This document shows, in pieces, positions 45,491 through 54,268 of a DNA stretch of 64,000 bases. How positions within the stretch are numbered: position 1 is the first letter of the stretch; each line of letters opens with the position of its first letter. This DNA is from Bifidobacterium breve (GTDB taxonomy: Bacteria; Actinomycetota; Actinomycetes; Nanopelagicales; Nanopelagicaceae), in NCBI GenBank assembly GCA_945881945.1, contig CAMCVO010000005.1:18260-82259 (forward strand), in the 5' to 3' direction. The position numbers were made by a program, and so were the translations under genes. A model generated the notes under the pieces. That model was not told where the DNA came from. It did not search any database and saw only the letters and a list, made by a program, of their open reading frames with translations.

Positions 45491-45535
45491 AAAACAAGGC
45501 AAGGGTTTAATTAACATAAACCCCTGCCTTGTTTT
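45491..45535. terminator. strong intrinsic terminator after the nucleoside-binding lipoprotein gene
   Basis: AAAACAAGGCA pairs with TGCCTTGTTTT, extended by GGGTTTA/TAAACCC, around a short AT loop. The flanking A and T runs allow function on the minus strand, where it ends the gene at 45547-46584. It separates that gene from the rest of the transporter operon. Confidence 0.8.
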
Positions 45536-45546
45536 AATTGCTTAAG

Positions 45547-46584
45547 TTACGGTTTAACGCCAGTTGCAATTTCACCGCTAATTACCTTTGCGGTTACTTC
45601 TTCAACCTTTGTCTTAACTTCAGATGGGATTTTGGAATCAAAGTCATGATAAGGAGCAGCTCCTACATCACCAACATAGTTTCCACCAGCAAATGATCCA
45701 TCTTTAACTTGACCAATAAGTGCAACTACACCCTGAGGAATAAGTTTCATTGCAGAGGTTACAAGACATGCTTGAGCCTCTGGAACTGTTCCCCACTGAT
45801 CAGTATCAACGCCTATGCAATAAGCGCCAGACTTCTGAGCAGTACGAGCTAATCCACCATTACCAGTTTTTCCACCGGCAGAGAAGATCACATCGTAATC
45901 TTGATCCAAGTACTGCTGGGCTGTTGATGCTCCCCAAGCAGGATCTTGAAACGCGTTAGCACCGGTGTAGTAAACCGATGATGCCTTAGGGAAATTCTTT
46001 CCCTGCTCTTTTGCAGCATATCCAACTCCAGCAACGAAGCCTTCAATGAATTTACGAACAGGTGGAATTGAATCTGGACCGCCAGCAATCGCTGCAGTCT
46101 TTCCACTTGTTGTTAGATAGCCACCAAGGTAACCCACAATAAAGCCAGCTTTATCTTCAGGGAAAATTAATCCACTGTAGTTTGCTGCACTTCCTGCATA
46201 GAACTGATCGACTCCAATGAACTTAACATCAGGATACTGTTCAGAGGCAACCGCAGTAGCTTCTGCCATTAGAAATCCGACTGTCACAATCACGTTGTAG
46301 CCAGCCTCAGCAAATAAGGCGATATTAGCTGCGTAATCCTTTGGATCTTGGGTCTCAACATACTTAGCAAACCCACCATTGATAGAAGCTGCCTCTTGTG
46401 CACCTTCCCAAGCGGATTGGTTAAATGACTTGTCATCAACCTTGCCAATATCTGTAACTAAACCAATGCAGAATCCATCTTCGGTTCCACAAACACTTTC
46501 ATCAACTGCTTTGTCTGACGATGATGAGCAACCGGTAGCGATTAATACGGTTACTGCAAGTAATGCAAAAAAACGCTTTTTCAT
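45547..46584 (-). CDS. BMP-family nucleoside-binding lipoprotein
   Basis: A 345-residue periplasmic-binding-protein-type lipoprotein of the BMP (basic membrane protein) family. A lipoprotein signal ends in IATGC with the acylated C19. The mature part begins with GLVTDIGKVDDKSFNQSAWEG, the family's ligand-site motif. It continues with VGFLMAEA and FIGVDQFYAG. It captures nucleosides at the membrane surface for the ABC importer encoded just downstream. AAAGGAG is a strong ribosome-binding site. A terminator follows, so it is expressed separately and probably at a higher level than the permease genes. Confidence 0.9.
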   Translation of the reverse strand: MKKRFFALLAVTVLIATGCSSSSDKAVDESVCGTEDGFCIGLVTDIGKVDDKSFNQSAWEGAQEAASINGGFAKYVETQDPKDYAANIALFAEAGYNVIVTVGFLMAEATAVASEQYPDVKFIGVDQFYAGSAANYSGLIFPEDKAGFIVGYLGGYLTTSGKTAAIAGGPDSIPPVRKFIEGFVAGVGYAAKEQGKNFPKASSVYYTGANAFQDPAWGASTAQQYLDQDYDVIFSAGGKTGNGGLARTAQKSGAYCIGVDTDQWGTVPEAQACLVTSAMKLIPQGVVALIGQVKDGSFAGGNYVGDVGAAPYHDFDSKIPSEVKTKVEEVTAKVISGEIATGVKP

Positions 46585-46611
46585 TGATCTCCTTTCAAAG
46601 ATCTAAGGTAT

Positions 46612-46644
46612 AAAGCATGCTTTGAGGTAAATCGATCGATTACC
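46612..46644. promoter_or_regulatory. two adjacent palindromes upstream of the nucleoside-binding lipoprotein gene
   Basis: AAAGCATGCTTT (46612-46623) is a perfect 12-bp palindrome. Two bases later GGTAA-ATCGATCGA-TTACC (46626-46644) has 5-bp arms around a core containing the 10-bp palindrome ATCGATCGAT. They lie 28-60 bp upstream of the lipoprotein start, where an operator would be expected. Confidence 0.45.
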
Positions 46645-46816
46645 AGTGGAGAAATCACTTACTTTCCAGGGAAGAACACTGATGAAATAAATCCTATCAA
46701 CGCCACTGTTGCAGCAGAAGCGATTAGGGAGCAAGAAATGCTCGTGTTAGATTACATTTTTGAGATTTATCTCCAAGATGATTAAGTTTTTGGTTTTCAA
46801 CTATCAACTATGGCTT

Positions 46817-46822
46817 TAGACT
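46817..46822 (+). promoter_or_regulatory. -10 box (TAGACT) of leaderless mtnA
   Basis: TAGACT ends six bases before the GTG start of mtnA at 46829. Confidence 0.6.
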
Positions 46823-46828
46823 ATTGGC

Positions 46829-47839
46829 GTGAAGAGCATTGAGTTCACCTCAAATGAGGGTGGGGCCATTCTTTTAGTCGATCAACGACTTCTGCCACAT
46901 GAAAAAAAAATACTAATTATTAAATCCAATAGTGAATTAATCGCTGCAATTCAAAGTTTGGCAGTACGGGGTGCACCAGCACTGGGAGTTGCCGGGGCAT
47001 TAGGGGTTGGCTTAATAGCTTTACGCAGCGAGCAAAATGGATGGAGTCAGCAGCAGATCTCACAGGCGTTAGTGGATTTGCGCAGCGCTCGCCCAACTGC
47101 AGTAAATCTTGCTTGGGGTGTAGATCAGGTTTCTCCTCTTATTTCATCTGGATCCAAGTTAGTTTTAGAGGCAGCGATGGCAATAAGTCAGGCAGATGGT
47201 TTAGCAAATAGGGCGATGAGTAAATTAGGAGCAGCCTATCTTTTGGAAAAATGTGGCCAAAAGCGGCTAAGGATTCTCACGCACTGCAACACTGGCGCCC
47301 TGGCAACTAGTCAATGGGGCACAGCACTAGGTGTGATTACTGAATTACATCAACAAGGATATATAAAAGAGGTATTCGCTGATGAAACTAGGCCATTACT
47401 GCAGGGCTCTCGTCTTACAGCTTGGGAGTTGAGTGAGCTTGGAATCGAGTACCGAATTTTGCCAGATGGTGCGGCAGCTAGTGCACTATTTGCGGGATTA
47501 ATCGATGCAGTAGTAATTGGCGCTGATCGAATAGCTAGAAATGGTGATACTGCAAATAAAATTGGCTCACTAGGCCTGGCAATTGCTGCTCAAGCAGCCA
47601 ACATTCCTTTTTTAGTTATCGCTCCAGAATCAACAATTGATCGATCAATTGCAGATGGCAGTAAAATTGAGATTGAATTTAGGGCAGATAGTGAGGTAAC
47701 ACATTTTGCTGGCCTACCAGTGGCACCTGTGGGTGCTAAAAGCTACAACCCCGCATTTGATGTGACCTTATCTAAATTCATTACCGCAATCATTACCGAA
47801 AAGCAGCTCTACCATGTAAGTGAAGGAGTTGAGCTATGA
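46829..47839 (+). CDS. mtnA: 5-methylthioribose-1-phosphate isomerase
   Basis: A 336-residue MtnA of the eIF2B-related family. It isomerises 5-methylthioribose 1-phosphate (or 5-deoxyribose 1-phosphate) to the ribulose form. Catalytic C153 (THCNTGALAT) and D233 (IGADRIARNGD) keep the 80-residue spacing seen in characterised MtnA. AVRGAPALGVAGA and DETRPLLQGSRLTAWEL are further hallmarks. The GTG start is leaderless. The class II aldolase gene follows 48 bp later on the same strand. No methylthioribose kinase is visible, in keeping with a phosphorylase-first route. Confidence 0.9.
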   Translation: MKSIEFTSNEGGAILLVDQRLLPHEKKILIIKSNSELIAAIQSLAVRGAPALGVAGALGVGLIALRSEQNGWSQQQISQALVDLRSARPTAVNLAWGVDQVSPLISSGSKLVLEAAMAISQADGLANRAMSKLGAAYLLEKCGQKRLRILTHCNTGALATSQWGTALGVITELHQQGYIKEVFADETRPLLQGSRLTAWELSELGIEYRILPDGAAASALFAGLIDAVVIGADRIARNGDTANKIGSLGLAIAAQAANIPFLVIAPESTIDRSIADGSKIEIEFRADSEVTHFAGLPVAPVGAKSYNPAFDVTLSKFITAIITEKQLYHVSEGVEL

Positions 47840-47887
47840 AGCAATTGCTGCAAAACTCACAGCATCAAACGCTAGGGCAGGCCCATA

Positions 47888-48541
47888 ATGGTTTCTGAGG
47901 TTAACTGGAAAAAGAGCTTCAATAATGAGATCACCTCTTTAGTTGCTATTGGCAAAAGCGTAGTTGATCGCAAATTAGTGGTGGGCTCAGGCGGAAATCT
48001 TTCAATGCTGCTGCCAGATCGTAAACAATTCTTAATAACAGCCACTGGCAGTGAACTTGATCAATTAGATCAATCAAGCTTTGCCATAGTGGATTTAAAT
48101 GGCAACTTCTCTGAAGGATCACCAAAACCATCCTCAGAGTATCGAGTTCACTTAGAAAGCTATCGCGCCCGCAGTGACATCAACACCTGTATACATCTGC
48201 ACCCACAGGCTAGTATTTTTGCAGCTGCTATTGATGAAGATATAAAACTTATTACTACAGATCACCTCTACTATCTTCGAAAAATAACTCGAATTCCATG
48301 GATAGCACCTGGCACCCAAGCGGTGGCTGATGCAACAGCTTTAGCGTTGGCAGATTGCAATATTATAATTTTAGAAAACCATGGCTGTGTAGTTGTAGCA
48401 GATAATCCTCGCCTTGCTTATTCTCGAGCATTGAATCTGGAGGAGGCAGCAGAGATGACTATTCGCAGCGTGATGTTAAATGTAAAGCCAAGATTAGTTC
48501 CAGATAAATTTAAAGAGTACTTAAGAGAAAAAGGATTGTAA
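47888..48541 (+). CDS. class II aldolase/adducin-family enzyme (MtnB-like or 5-deoxyribulose-phosphate aldolase)
   Basis: A 217-residue class II aldolase-fold protein. VGSGGNLS (33-40), TGSELDQL, E84 in SSEYRVHL, and zinc ligands H103, H105 (HLHPQAS) and H165 (ENHGC) are in place. Two activities fit next to MtnA: dehydration of methylthioribulose 1-phosphate (MtnB), or aldol cleavage to dihydroxyacetone phosphate plus an aldehyde (the DHAP shunt). No MtnC, MtnD or E1-type enolase genes are present in the window, so the aldolase role is favoured, with the caution that such genes could be elsewhere. Confidence 0.8.
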   Translation: MVSEVNWKKSFNNEITSLVAIGKSVVDRKLVVGSGGNLSMLLPDRKQFLITATGSELDQLDQSSFAIVDLNGNFSEGSPKPSSEYRVHLESYRARSDINTCIHLHPQASIFAAAIDEDIKLITTDHLYYLRKITRIPWIAPGTQAVADATALALADCNIIILENHGCVVVADNPRLAYSRALNLEEAAEMTIRSVMLNVKPRLVPDKFKEYLREKGL

Positions 48542-48774
48542 GCAAGCCATCGATTTAATGTTTGACTACATCCCCGGCCATGGCTATAGAGGATTTCAAA
48601 TCCCCAACCCCAGCTCTTGCAATCTAACGATTGGGTGAAAAATAGTTAGAGGTCATCACAAAGCCTTGGCAGAGCGATGTGTTTGGATTGATATCAATTC
48701 TGCAAGATTTACTATTTTGTTGAAAAAAAGTGGTAAAAAACCAATTTCTTATGGGCTTTCACAGCATCACCTAT

Positions 48775-48780
48775 TAACCT
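48775..48780 (+). promoter_or_regulatory. -10 box (TAACCT) of leaderless cysD
   Basis: TAACCT ends six bases before the GTG at 48787. The 245-bp gap before it (48542-48786) shows no gene or convincing hairpin. Confidence 0.55.
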
Positions 48781-48786
48781 GTCGGA

Positions 48787-49692
48787 GTGCTGGTGAACCA
48801 GAGGATACTAAAGGAACTCGAGTCTGAGTCCATAGAAATCATGCGCGAAACTGCCGCAGCTTACAGACGCCCGGTAATGATGTATTCCATTGGAAAAGAT
48901 TCTTCAGTTTTACTGCATTTAGCTAAAAAAGCTTTCTATCCTGCGGTGATTCCTTTTCCACTATTACATATTGATACCACCTGGAAATTCAAAGAGATGA
49001 TCAAATTTCGTGATCAGGCGGTTGCTAAGGCTGGAGCTACATTAGTTGTGCACACCAATCAAGAGGGAATTGCATCTGGGATTAATCCATTTAATGCAAG
49101 CATCTCTGAATACACCAGAGTTATGAAAACTGTTGCCCTGCGCCAGGCATTAGATAAGTATGAATTTGATGCTGCCATTGGTGGCTCGCGCCGGGATGAA
49201 GAAAAGAGCCGGGCTAAGGAGAGAATCTTTAGTGTTAGAGAGGCTGGTCATAAATGGGATCCAAGAAATCAACGTCCGGAGTTATGGCACACATATAACA
49301 CTCGTCTTGCGCCAGGACAGACGATGAGAGTTTTTCCAATCTCAGATTGGACTGAGGTTGATATCTGGCGCTACATAATGCAGGAACAGATTGAGGTTAA
49401 CCCTTTGTACTTTGCCAAGGCTCGACCTGTAATAAGGCGAGGAGTGCAATTAATTATGGTCGATGATGATCGATATCCACTAAATCCTGGTGAAACACCT
49501 GAACTTATTGAGGTCAGGTTTAGAACTTTAGGATGTTATCCGCTTACTGCAGCTGTTGAATCTAAGGCCCAAACTCTTACCGAGATTGTGGATGAGGTAT
49601 TTGAAGTAAAGCTCAGCGAGCGAGCCACAAGGTTAATAGATGGCGCAAATGAGGATTCCATGGAGAAGAAGAAAAGTGAAGGTTACTTCTAA
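48787..49692 (+). CDS. cysD: sulfate adenylyltransferase subunit 2
   Basis: A 301-residue PP-loop ATP sulfurylase subunit. The PP-loop [18 protein letters not shown] begins near residue 32, with [10 protein letters not shown] and [15 protein letters not shown] following. It forms adenosine 5'-phosphosulfate from sulfate and ATP with CysN. The GTG start is leaderless; a GTG two codons later is possible. Its stop overlaps the cysN-cysC ATG by one base (TAATG). Confidence 0.93.
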   Translation: MLVNQRILKELESESIEIMRETAAAYRRPVMMYSIGKDSSVLLHLAKKAFYPAVIPFPLLHIDTTWKFKEMIKFRDQAVAKAGATLVVHTNQEGIASGINPFNASISEYTRVMKTVALRQALDKYEFDAAIGGSRRDEEKSRAKERIFSVREAGHKWDPRNQRPELWHTYNTRLAPGQTMRVFPISDWTEVDIWRYIMQEQIEVNPLYFAKARPVIRRGVQLIMVDDDRYPLNPGETPELIEVRFRTLGCYPLTAAVESKAQTLTEIVDEVFEVKLSERATRLIDGANEDSMEKKKSEGYF

Positions 49693-51515
49693 TGGAAAAA
49701 GCGATCGTCAGACTTCTTACCTGCGGCAGTGTTGATGATGGCAAAAGTACTTTAATTGGTCGACTCCTAGTTGAGACTGAGAGTATTCCTTATGACACCA
49801 TCGAATCAACTAAAAAAATTAGGCGAAGCGGCTCCACAATTGCAGCTGGGGAGATTGACTTTAGTCTGTTAACTGATGGATTGGAGGCAGAGCGTGAGCA
49901 GGGAATTACAATTGATGTTGCCTATCGATCTATGTCATTACTTGATGGCAAAAGATTAATTATCTCCGATGCTCCCGGCCATGAGCAGTACACCAGAAAT
50001 ATGGCAGTGGCTGCCTCCAGAGCTGATATTGGCTTAGTACTAGTTGATGCCACCAAGGGAGTAAGAACACAAACCTTACGACACTTAACTATTTGCTCAC
50101 TTATGGGGGTAAATCGAGTAATTGTGGCAATCAATAAATTAGATGCACTCGGTTATAAACAATCCATTTTTGAAGATATCCAAGCCACGCTAGAAAAAGC
50201 ATTAAGTAGGATGCAACTACCGGATGTAATTTTCATTCCACTAAGTGCATTAGCTGGGGATAATGTAGTTGGAAAGTCAAAAAACATGGATTGGTATACC
50301 GGAGCAACATTATTAGAGGCGATTCAAAGTTGGCGCCCACCGGCAGCAGATGTGGGGCAAGCTCGAATGCGAATTCAGTTAGTAAGTAGAGCTGAAAACT
50401 TTAGGGGATTATCTGGCACAGTTCATCTTGGCAGCTTTAAGGTGGCAGATGAGGTAAGAGTATTTCCAAGTAATCAAATAACTAGAATCAGCAAAATCAT
50501 TGCAAATCAGCAAGAGGTGAGCGCTGTTGATGATCTGCAGGCGGTGACTTTAGTATTTGAATCTGAGATTGATGCCACCAGAGGAGATTTAATAGTTAGC
50601 TCAAAAGAGGAGCTACACCCATCAGATAGATTCAATGCCGATATTGTCTGGTTACATGAGGATGCATTAATTCAATCTCGTTCATACCTATTACTAGCAG
50701 GGTCTACGCAAACCCCTGCCACAGTTACTCGAATTAAGCACAAGATTGATGTCCATACTGGCGGTGAAACTGCTGCTACAGATCTAGGCATGAATGAGAT
50801 TGGCTCAGTTGAGATTGCTACCGATACACCGCTAACACTTCTTTCCTACTCAAAATCTAGAGAGTTTGGTAACTTTATTTTGGTCGACCGGCTCACCTTT
50901 AACACAGTGGGAGCTGGCATGATCCGACACTCTCTAAGGCGCGGTGAAAATATCACCTATCAAAAGTATGAGGTAAATAAAGGCGTAAGAGCTGCGCAAA
51001 AAAGCCAACAGGCAAAGGTGATTTGGTTGACTGGGTTATCTGGCTCTGGAAAATCAACAATTGCAAATGCGGTAGAAAAGCGGCTTTATGCCCAAGGCAT
51101 GCATTCATATGTACTAGATGGCGACAACTTGAGAATGGGATTAAATGCCGATCTTGGTTTTACTCCAGCTGACCGAGCTGAAAATGTTAGACGAGTATCA
51201 GAGGTAGCAAAGGTTTTAGTAGATGCAGGATTAATAGTTTTAGTTGCCATAATTTCACCATTTGAAGCAGATCGCAGGCGTGCTAAATCTCTATTTGCAG
51301 AGGGTGAGTTCATTGAGGTTTTTGTTGATACTCCAGTTGAGATTTGTGTAGCTAGGGATCCCAAAGGGTTATATGAAAAGGCTGCTCAGGGCGGTATCCC
51401 AAACTTTACCGGGATAGGTCAGGAGTATCAGCGACCTATTGCGCCTAACTTAGTAGTAAAAGGTGATGATGATTTGGATGCAAGTGTAAGTAAGATATTA
51501 AAAGTGATTATATGA
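49692..51515 (+). CDS. cysNC: bifunctional sulfate adenylyltransferase subunit 1 / APS kinase
   Basis: A 607-residue fusion. Residues 1-430 are CysN, an EF-Tu-like GTPase (GSVDDGKSTLIGRLL, DAPGHEQYTRNMA, NKLD). Residues from about 438 are CysC, the APS kinase (GLSGSGKST, LDGDNLRMGLNADLGF, RDPKGLYEKA). The product is PAPS. The 3' end overlaps the TauE/SafE permease gene by 4 bp, so cysD-cysNC-permease is one operon. No PAPS reductase or sulfite reductase is seen here, but a sulfotransferase is adjacent, suggesting PAPS is at least partly for sulfation. Confidence 0.93.
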   Translation: MEKAIVRLLTCGSVDDGKSTLIGRLLVETESIPYDTIESTKKIRRSGSTIAAGEIDFSLLTDGLEAEREQGITIDVAYRSMSLLDGKRLIISDAPGHEQYTRNMAVAASRADIGLVLVDATKGVRTQTLRHLTICSLMGVNRVIVAINKLDALGYKQSIFEDIQATLEKALSRMQLPDVIFIPLSALAGDNVVGKSKNMDWYTGATLLEAIQSWRPPAADVGQARMRIQLVSRAENFRGLSGTVHLGSFKVADEVRVFPSNQITRISKIIANQQEVSAVDDLQAVTLVFESEIDATRGDLIVSSKEELHPSDRFNADIVWLHEDALIQSRSYLLLAGSTQTPATVTRIKHKIDVHTGGETAATDLGMNEIGSVEIATDTPLTLLSYSKSREFGNFILVDRLTFNTVGAGMIRHSLRRGENITYQKYEVNKGVRAAQKSQQAKVIWLTGLSGSGKSTIANAVEKRLYAQGMHSYVLDGDNLRMGLNADLGFTPADRAENVRRVSEVAKVLVDAGLIVLVAIISPFEADRRRAKSLFAEGEFIEVFVDTPVEICVARDPKGLYEKAAQGGIPNFTGIGQEYQRPIAPNLVVKGDDDLDASVSKILKVII

Positions 51516-52267
51516 ATTGGATCTACTTCGCTATCGCAGGATCTGTTGCTCAATTAATAGATGGTGCACTTGGAATGGGTTTTGGATTAACCAGCTCAAC
51601 TTTGCTGTTAACTCTAGGCGCCTCTGCAGCCGTTGCTTCGGCCGCTGTGCACGCAGCAGAGATTGGTACCACATTGATCTCTGGTGTTTCCCACTGGCAT
51701 GAAGAAAACATTGATAAAAAAGTATTAATTCAACTTGCTATTCCAGGTGGCATTGGTGGATTTCTAGGAGCTATGTTTTTATCCTCGATTGATTTGTCCT
51801 CCTCTAAAATCTTTATCTCTACACTTTTACTTTTTATGGGTTTTCTTTTGTTGTATCGAAACTTGTTTCAAACAACACCACCCCCACAAAGTGAGGTACA
51901 AAACAATCCAAGGTATTTAAGATTCTTAGGTTTTACTGGTGGGTTTGTTGATGCATCAGGTGGGGGCGGTTGGGGACCAGTAGTAACGCCAACCTTAATG
52001 ACTACCTCAAATATGGAACCTAGAAAAATAATTGGCACAGTAAGTGCATCTGAATTCATAGTTGCACTCTCTGCTAGTGCTGGGTTTTTACTAAACATCA
52101 ATAAGATAAATATCGATTGGTCAATTGTCGGTGGACTGGCCTTAGGTGGGGCGCTAATGGCACCGATTGCGGCAAAGCTTGTGGCAAAACTACCTCGCAA
52201 GCAACTTGCAATACTTGTAGGAATGGCCATTGTTATTATCAATGGGATCAGAATTATTCAAGGTTAA
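51512..52267 (+). CDS. TauE/SafE-family sulfite/sulfonate permease
   Basis: A 251-residue membrane protein with about seven to eight hydrophobic segments and the TauE/SafE features GALGMGFGLTSSTLL near the start and DASGGGGWGPVVTPTLM in the second half. The family moves sulfite, sulfonates, sulfoacetate or related organic anions. Translational coupling to cysNC points to sulfate or sulfite transport for PAPS synthesis. No dedicated sulfate ABC transporter is in the window. Confidence 0.85.
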   Translation: MNWIYFAIAGSVAQLIDGALGMGFGLTSSTLLLTLGASAAVASAAVHAAEIGTTLISGVSHWHEENIDKKVLIQLAIPGGIGGFLGAMFLSSIDLSSSKIFISTLLLFMGFLLLYRNLFQTTPPPQSEVQNNPRYLRFLGFTGGFVDASGGGGWGPVVTPTLMTTSNMEPRKIIGTVSASEFIVALSASAGFLLNINKINIDWSIVGGLALGGALMAPIAAKLVAKLPRKQLAILVGMAIVIINGIRIIQG

Positions 52268-53196
52268 TAAAACTTATTTATTTCAACTCCTTTAGAGTTT
52301 AAATCTTTTAGTATCTTTTCATACTTTTTATTGTATAAATCAGGATCCTTAACCTGTTCTTGCCACTGACCAATGCTCATATATTTTGGTTGCATTTGAT
52401 TCTCAAAGTATTCACGTGTCTTACTATGATCTTCAATTTCAAGGAAATTTAGCAGTCTGTGATACTCCTGATCCCGATTGTTAAGAATTAGATTTTCTAG
52501 TCTTATCTCTATTTGATCCTTCGCCCTAACCTTTAGCAAAGCCTTGTTGGCCTTAAGGACTCGATTGGCCCACCAAGTAAGTGCCTGATACGGGTCATCT
52601 GGCCCCCATTTCTCTTTAGATACAGATAGTGCAACATCCCTGCCGTCACGAATCATATTTATAAATCTTGCGTTGGGAAAAAGTTTATACAAATAATCAG
52701 ATTGCATCATGTTGGTAGGTGTTGAATCAGCAAAAAACTTTATGTTTTTATCTTTTATTTGCGCTGCTGAGAGTTCGTAGAAAAGTGCACGACTTGCCCT
52801 TTTCTTATCAGCTTTGAAATACTCTTGGAAATTCTTTATAGCCAAATCTAACTCCTCATTTGAAATTCCTTGAATCAATCCTCGTGGTTTACCTTTTTTC
52901 CCAATCTCACTCCACCATTTAGATTTTAAGTAAGTTACAAATAAGTCTTGTTTCTTTTTGCCAAAAATATATATAACCTTCGCCGCAATGTTATTGCGCT
53001 TACCTATGAAACCTTCCTCAATAGATAGGGATCTGCCAAAATTTAAATCAATTAATCCAAATCTTGAAGTTAAAAACTTTATTTCACGCGGCAGACTTGA
53101 GTGAATATTGGGATGATCTTTGAGCAGATTCACAATTATGGTGGTGCCACTTCGACCTGAGCCACCAGTAAACAAGGGTGCAAATCCATACTCCAT
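52264..53196 (-). CDS. PAPS-dependent sulfotransferase family protein
   Basis: A 310-residue sulfotransferase-domain protein. The 5'-phosphosulfate loop is FTGGSGRSGTTIIVNLL at residues 9-25, and the 3'-phosphate motif is RFINMIRDGRDVALSVSKEKW. It transfers sulfate from PAPS to an acceptor, probably a carbohydrate, lipid or metabolite. It is convergent with, and overlaps by 4 bp, the end of the PAPS-making operon, which makes the functional link attractive. The acceptor is unknown. The start is leaderless. Confidence 0.82.
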   Translation of the reverse strand: MEYGFAPLFTGGSGRSGTTIIVNLLKDHPNIHSSLPREIKFLTSRFGLIDLNFGRSLSIEEGFIGKRNNIAAKVIYIFGKKKQDLFVTYLKSKWWSEIGKKGKPRGLIQGISNEELDLAIKNFQEYFKADKKRASRALFYELSAAQIKDKNIKFFADSTPTNMMQSDYLYKLFPNARFINMIRDGRDVALSVSKEKWGPDDPYQALTWWANRVLKANKALLKVRAKDQIEIRLENLILNNRDQEYHRLLNFLEIEDHSKTREYFENQMQPKYMSIGQWQEQVKDPDLYNKKYEKILKDLNSKGVEINKFY

Positions 53197-53202
53197 TTAG
53201 TG

Positions 53203-53208
53203 ACTATA
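53203..53208 (-). promoter_or_regulatory. -10 box (TATAGT), leaderless sulfotransferase start
   Basis: Minus-strand TATAGT ends six bases before the ATG at 53196, a near-consensus -10. Confidence 0.65.
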
Positions 53209-53470
53209 TCTTGGAAGTAAGTAAATTCCTATGAATTTATATCAAAATGTAAACACTATAGATACTCACAGGATAATTCTGTAACTCAGTTTTTTCTCAG
53301 AAATAAGTGCCCAGTAAGTAAGATCTAAATCATCAATTGCTATCTACCCTGATTGCATTTTAACTCTTTGAAAGCTTTTTGATAATTATCTTGCGATACC
53401 ACGCATAAGATAGGCGAAAGCCAAACAATAGATGACTGATTTACCCATATATTTTAAGAATGGGCCTGGT

Positions 53471-53476
53471 TATACT
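53471..53476 (+). promoter_or_regulatory. -10 box (TATACT), leaderless start at 53483
   Basis: TATACT ends six bases before the ATG of the nitroreductase-family gene. The rest of the 286-bp gap from 53197 holds no recognisable gene. Confidence 0.65.
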
Positions 53477-53482
53477 TAACCC

Positions 53483-54133
53483 ATGCAGTACCAGCCTGTG
53501 CGCTTGCCACTAGATGATTCCAACTCTCGGGGCAATGATTTTTTTAAACATATGAACTCTCGCAGGAGTGTGCGTGAGTTTTCATCCGATCCTGTCCCAC
53601 AGGAGCTGATCGAGATTGCAGTCCGAACTGCAAATACAGCTCCAAGCGGTGCTAACCAACAGCCGTGGTTTTTCTGTGCGACATCTGATCCAGTAATCAA
53701 AAAACGTATTCGTGAAGCTGCTGAGATTGAAGAACGGCAGAATTACGAAGGTGGGCGCATGCCACCTGAATGGCGCAAGGCTATTTCTCATCTAGGTACA
53801 AATTCAAATAAGGAATATCTCGATATCGTTCCATGGATTGTCGTATGTTTTGCCCAAAAATCTCAGGTTCTTGCTGACGGATCACCACAAAAAAATTATT
53901 ATGTTAATGAATCTGTTGGTTTGGCCTGCGGAATGTTCATTTCAAGCCTGCACACAATGGGCCTTTCAACTCTGACCCATACACCCAATCCAATGGGCTT
54001 CTTGAGCGAGATATTCGAAAGACCGGCAACAGAACGCCCGTACATTCTTTTTCCTGTTGGCTATCCAGCACAAGATTGCACAGTGCCTGATCTTGAGCGA
54101 AAAGAACTCAGTAAGATCTTGAAGGTATTTTAA
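53483..54133 (+). CDS. nitroreductase-fold flavoprotein, iodotyrosine deiodinase-like
   Basis: A 216-residue FMN nitroreductase-fold protein that matches the iodotyrosine deiodinase subgroup closely. It has SRRSVREFS (26-34), RTANTAPSGANQQPW, and VGYPAQDCTVPDLERK at the C-terminus. The three residues that grip the amino-acid zwitterion in human iodotyrosine deiodinase (E157, Y161, K182) have counterparts E84, Y88 and K110. It would reductively dehalogenate halotyrosines or bind tyrosine-like amino acids using FMN and NAD(P)H. General nitroreductase activity is the fallback. It is monocistronic and leaderless. Confidence 0.82.
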   Translation: MQYQPVRLPLDDSNSRGNDFFKHMNSRRSVREFSSDPVPQELIEIAVRTANTAPSGANQQPWFFCATSDPVIKKRIREAAEIEERQNYEGGRMPPEWRKAISHLGTNSNKEYLDIVPWIVVCFAQKSQVLADGSPQKNYYVNESVGLACGMFISSLHTMGLSTLTHTPNPMGFLSEIFERPATERPYILFPVGYPAQDCTVPDLERKELSKILKVF

Positions 54134-54268
54134 TAATAATTTTAAGAAAAATTCTTACTAAAGCAAAAACTGGCAATATGTAAGCTGGGGTAGAGATCAA
54201 CCGCCAGGGCATCTCACAATCACTGTGGTGTTAAAATAACCGGTAGGACACTTAGAAAGAAATAAATT

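Noticed and set aside
47835..47897. 20-codon frame starting ATGA at the mtnA stop
   Set aside because: It overlaps the aldolase start and has no recognisable product. It could be a coupling peptide, but nothing supports that.
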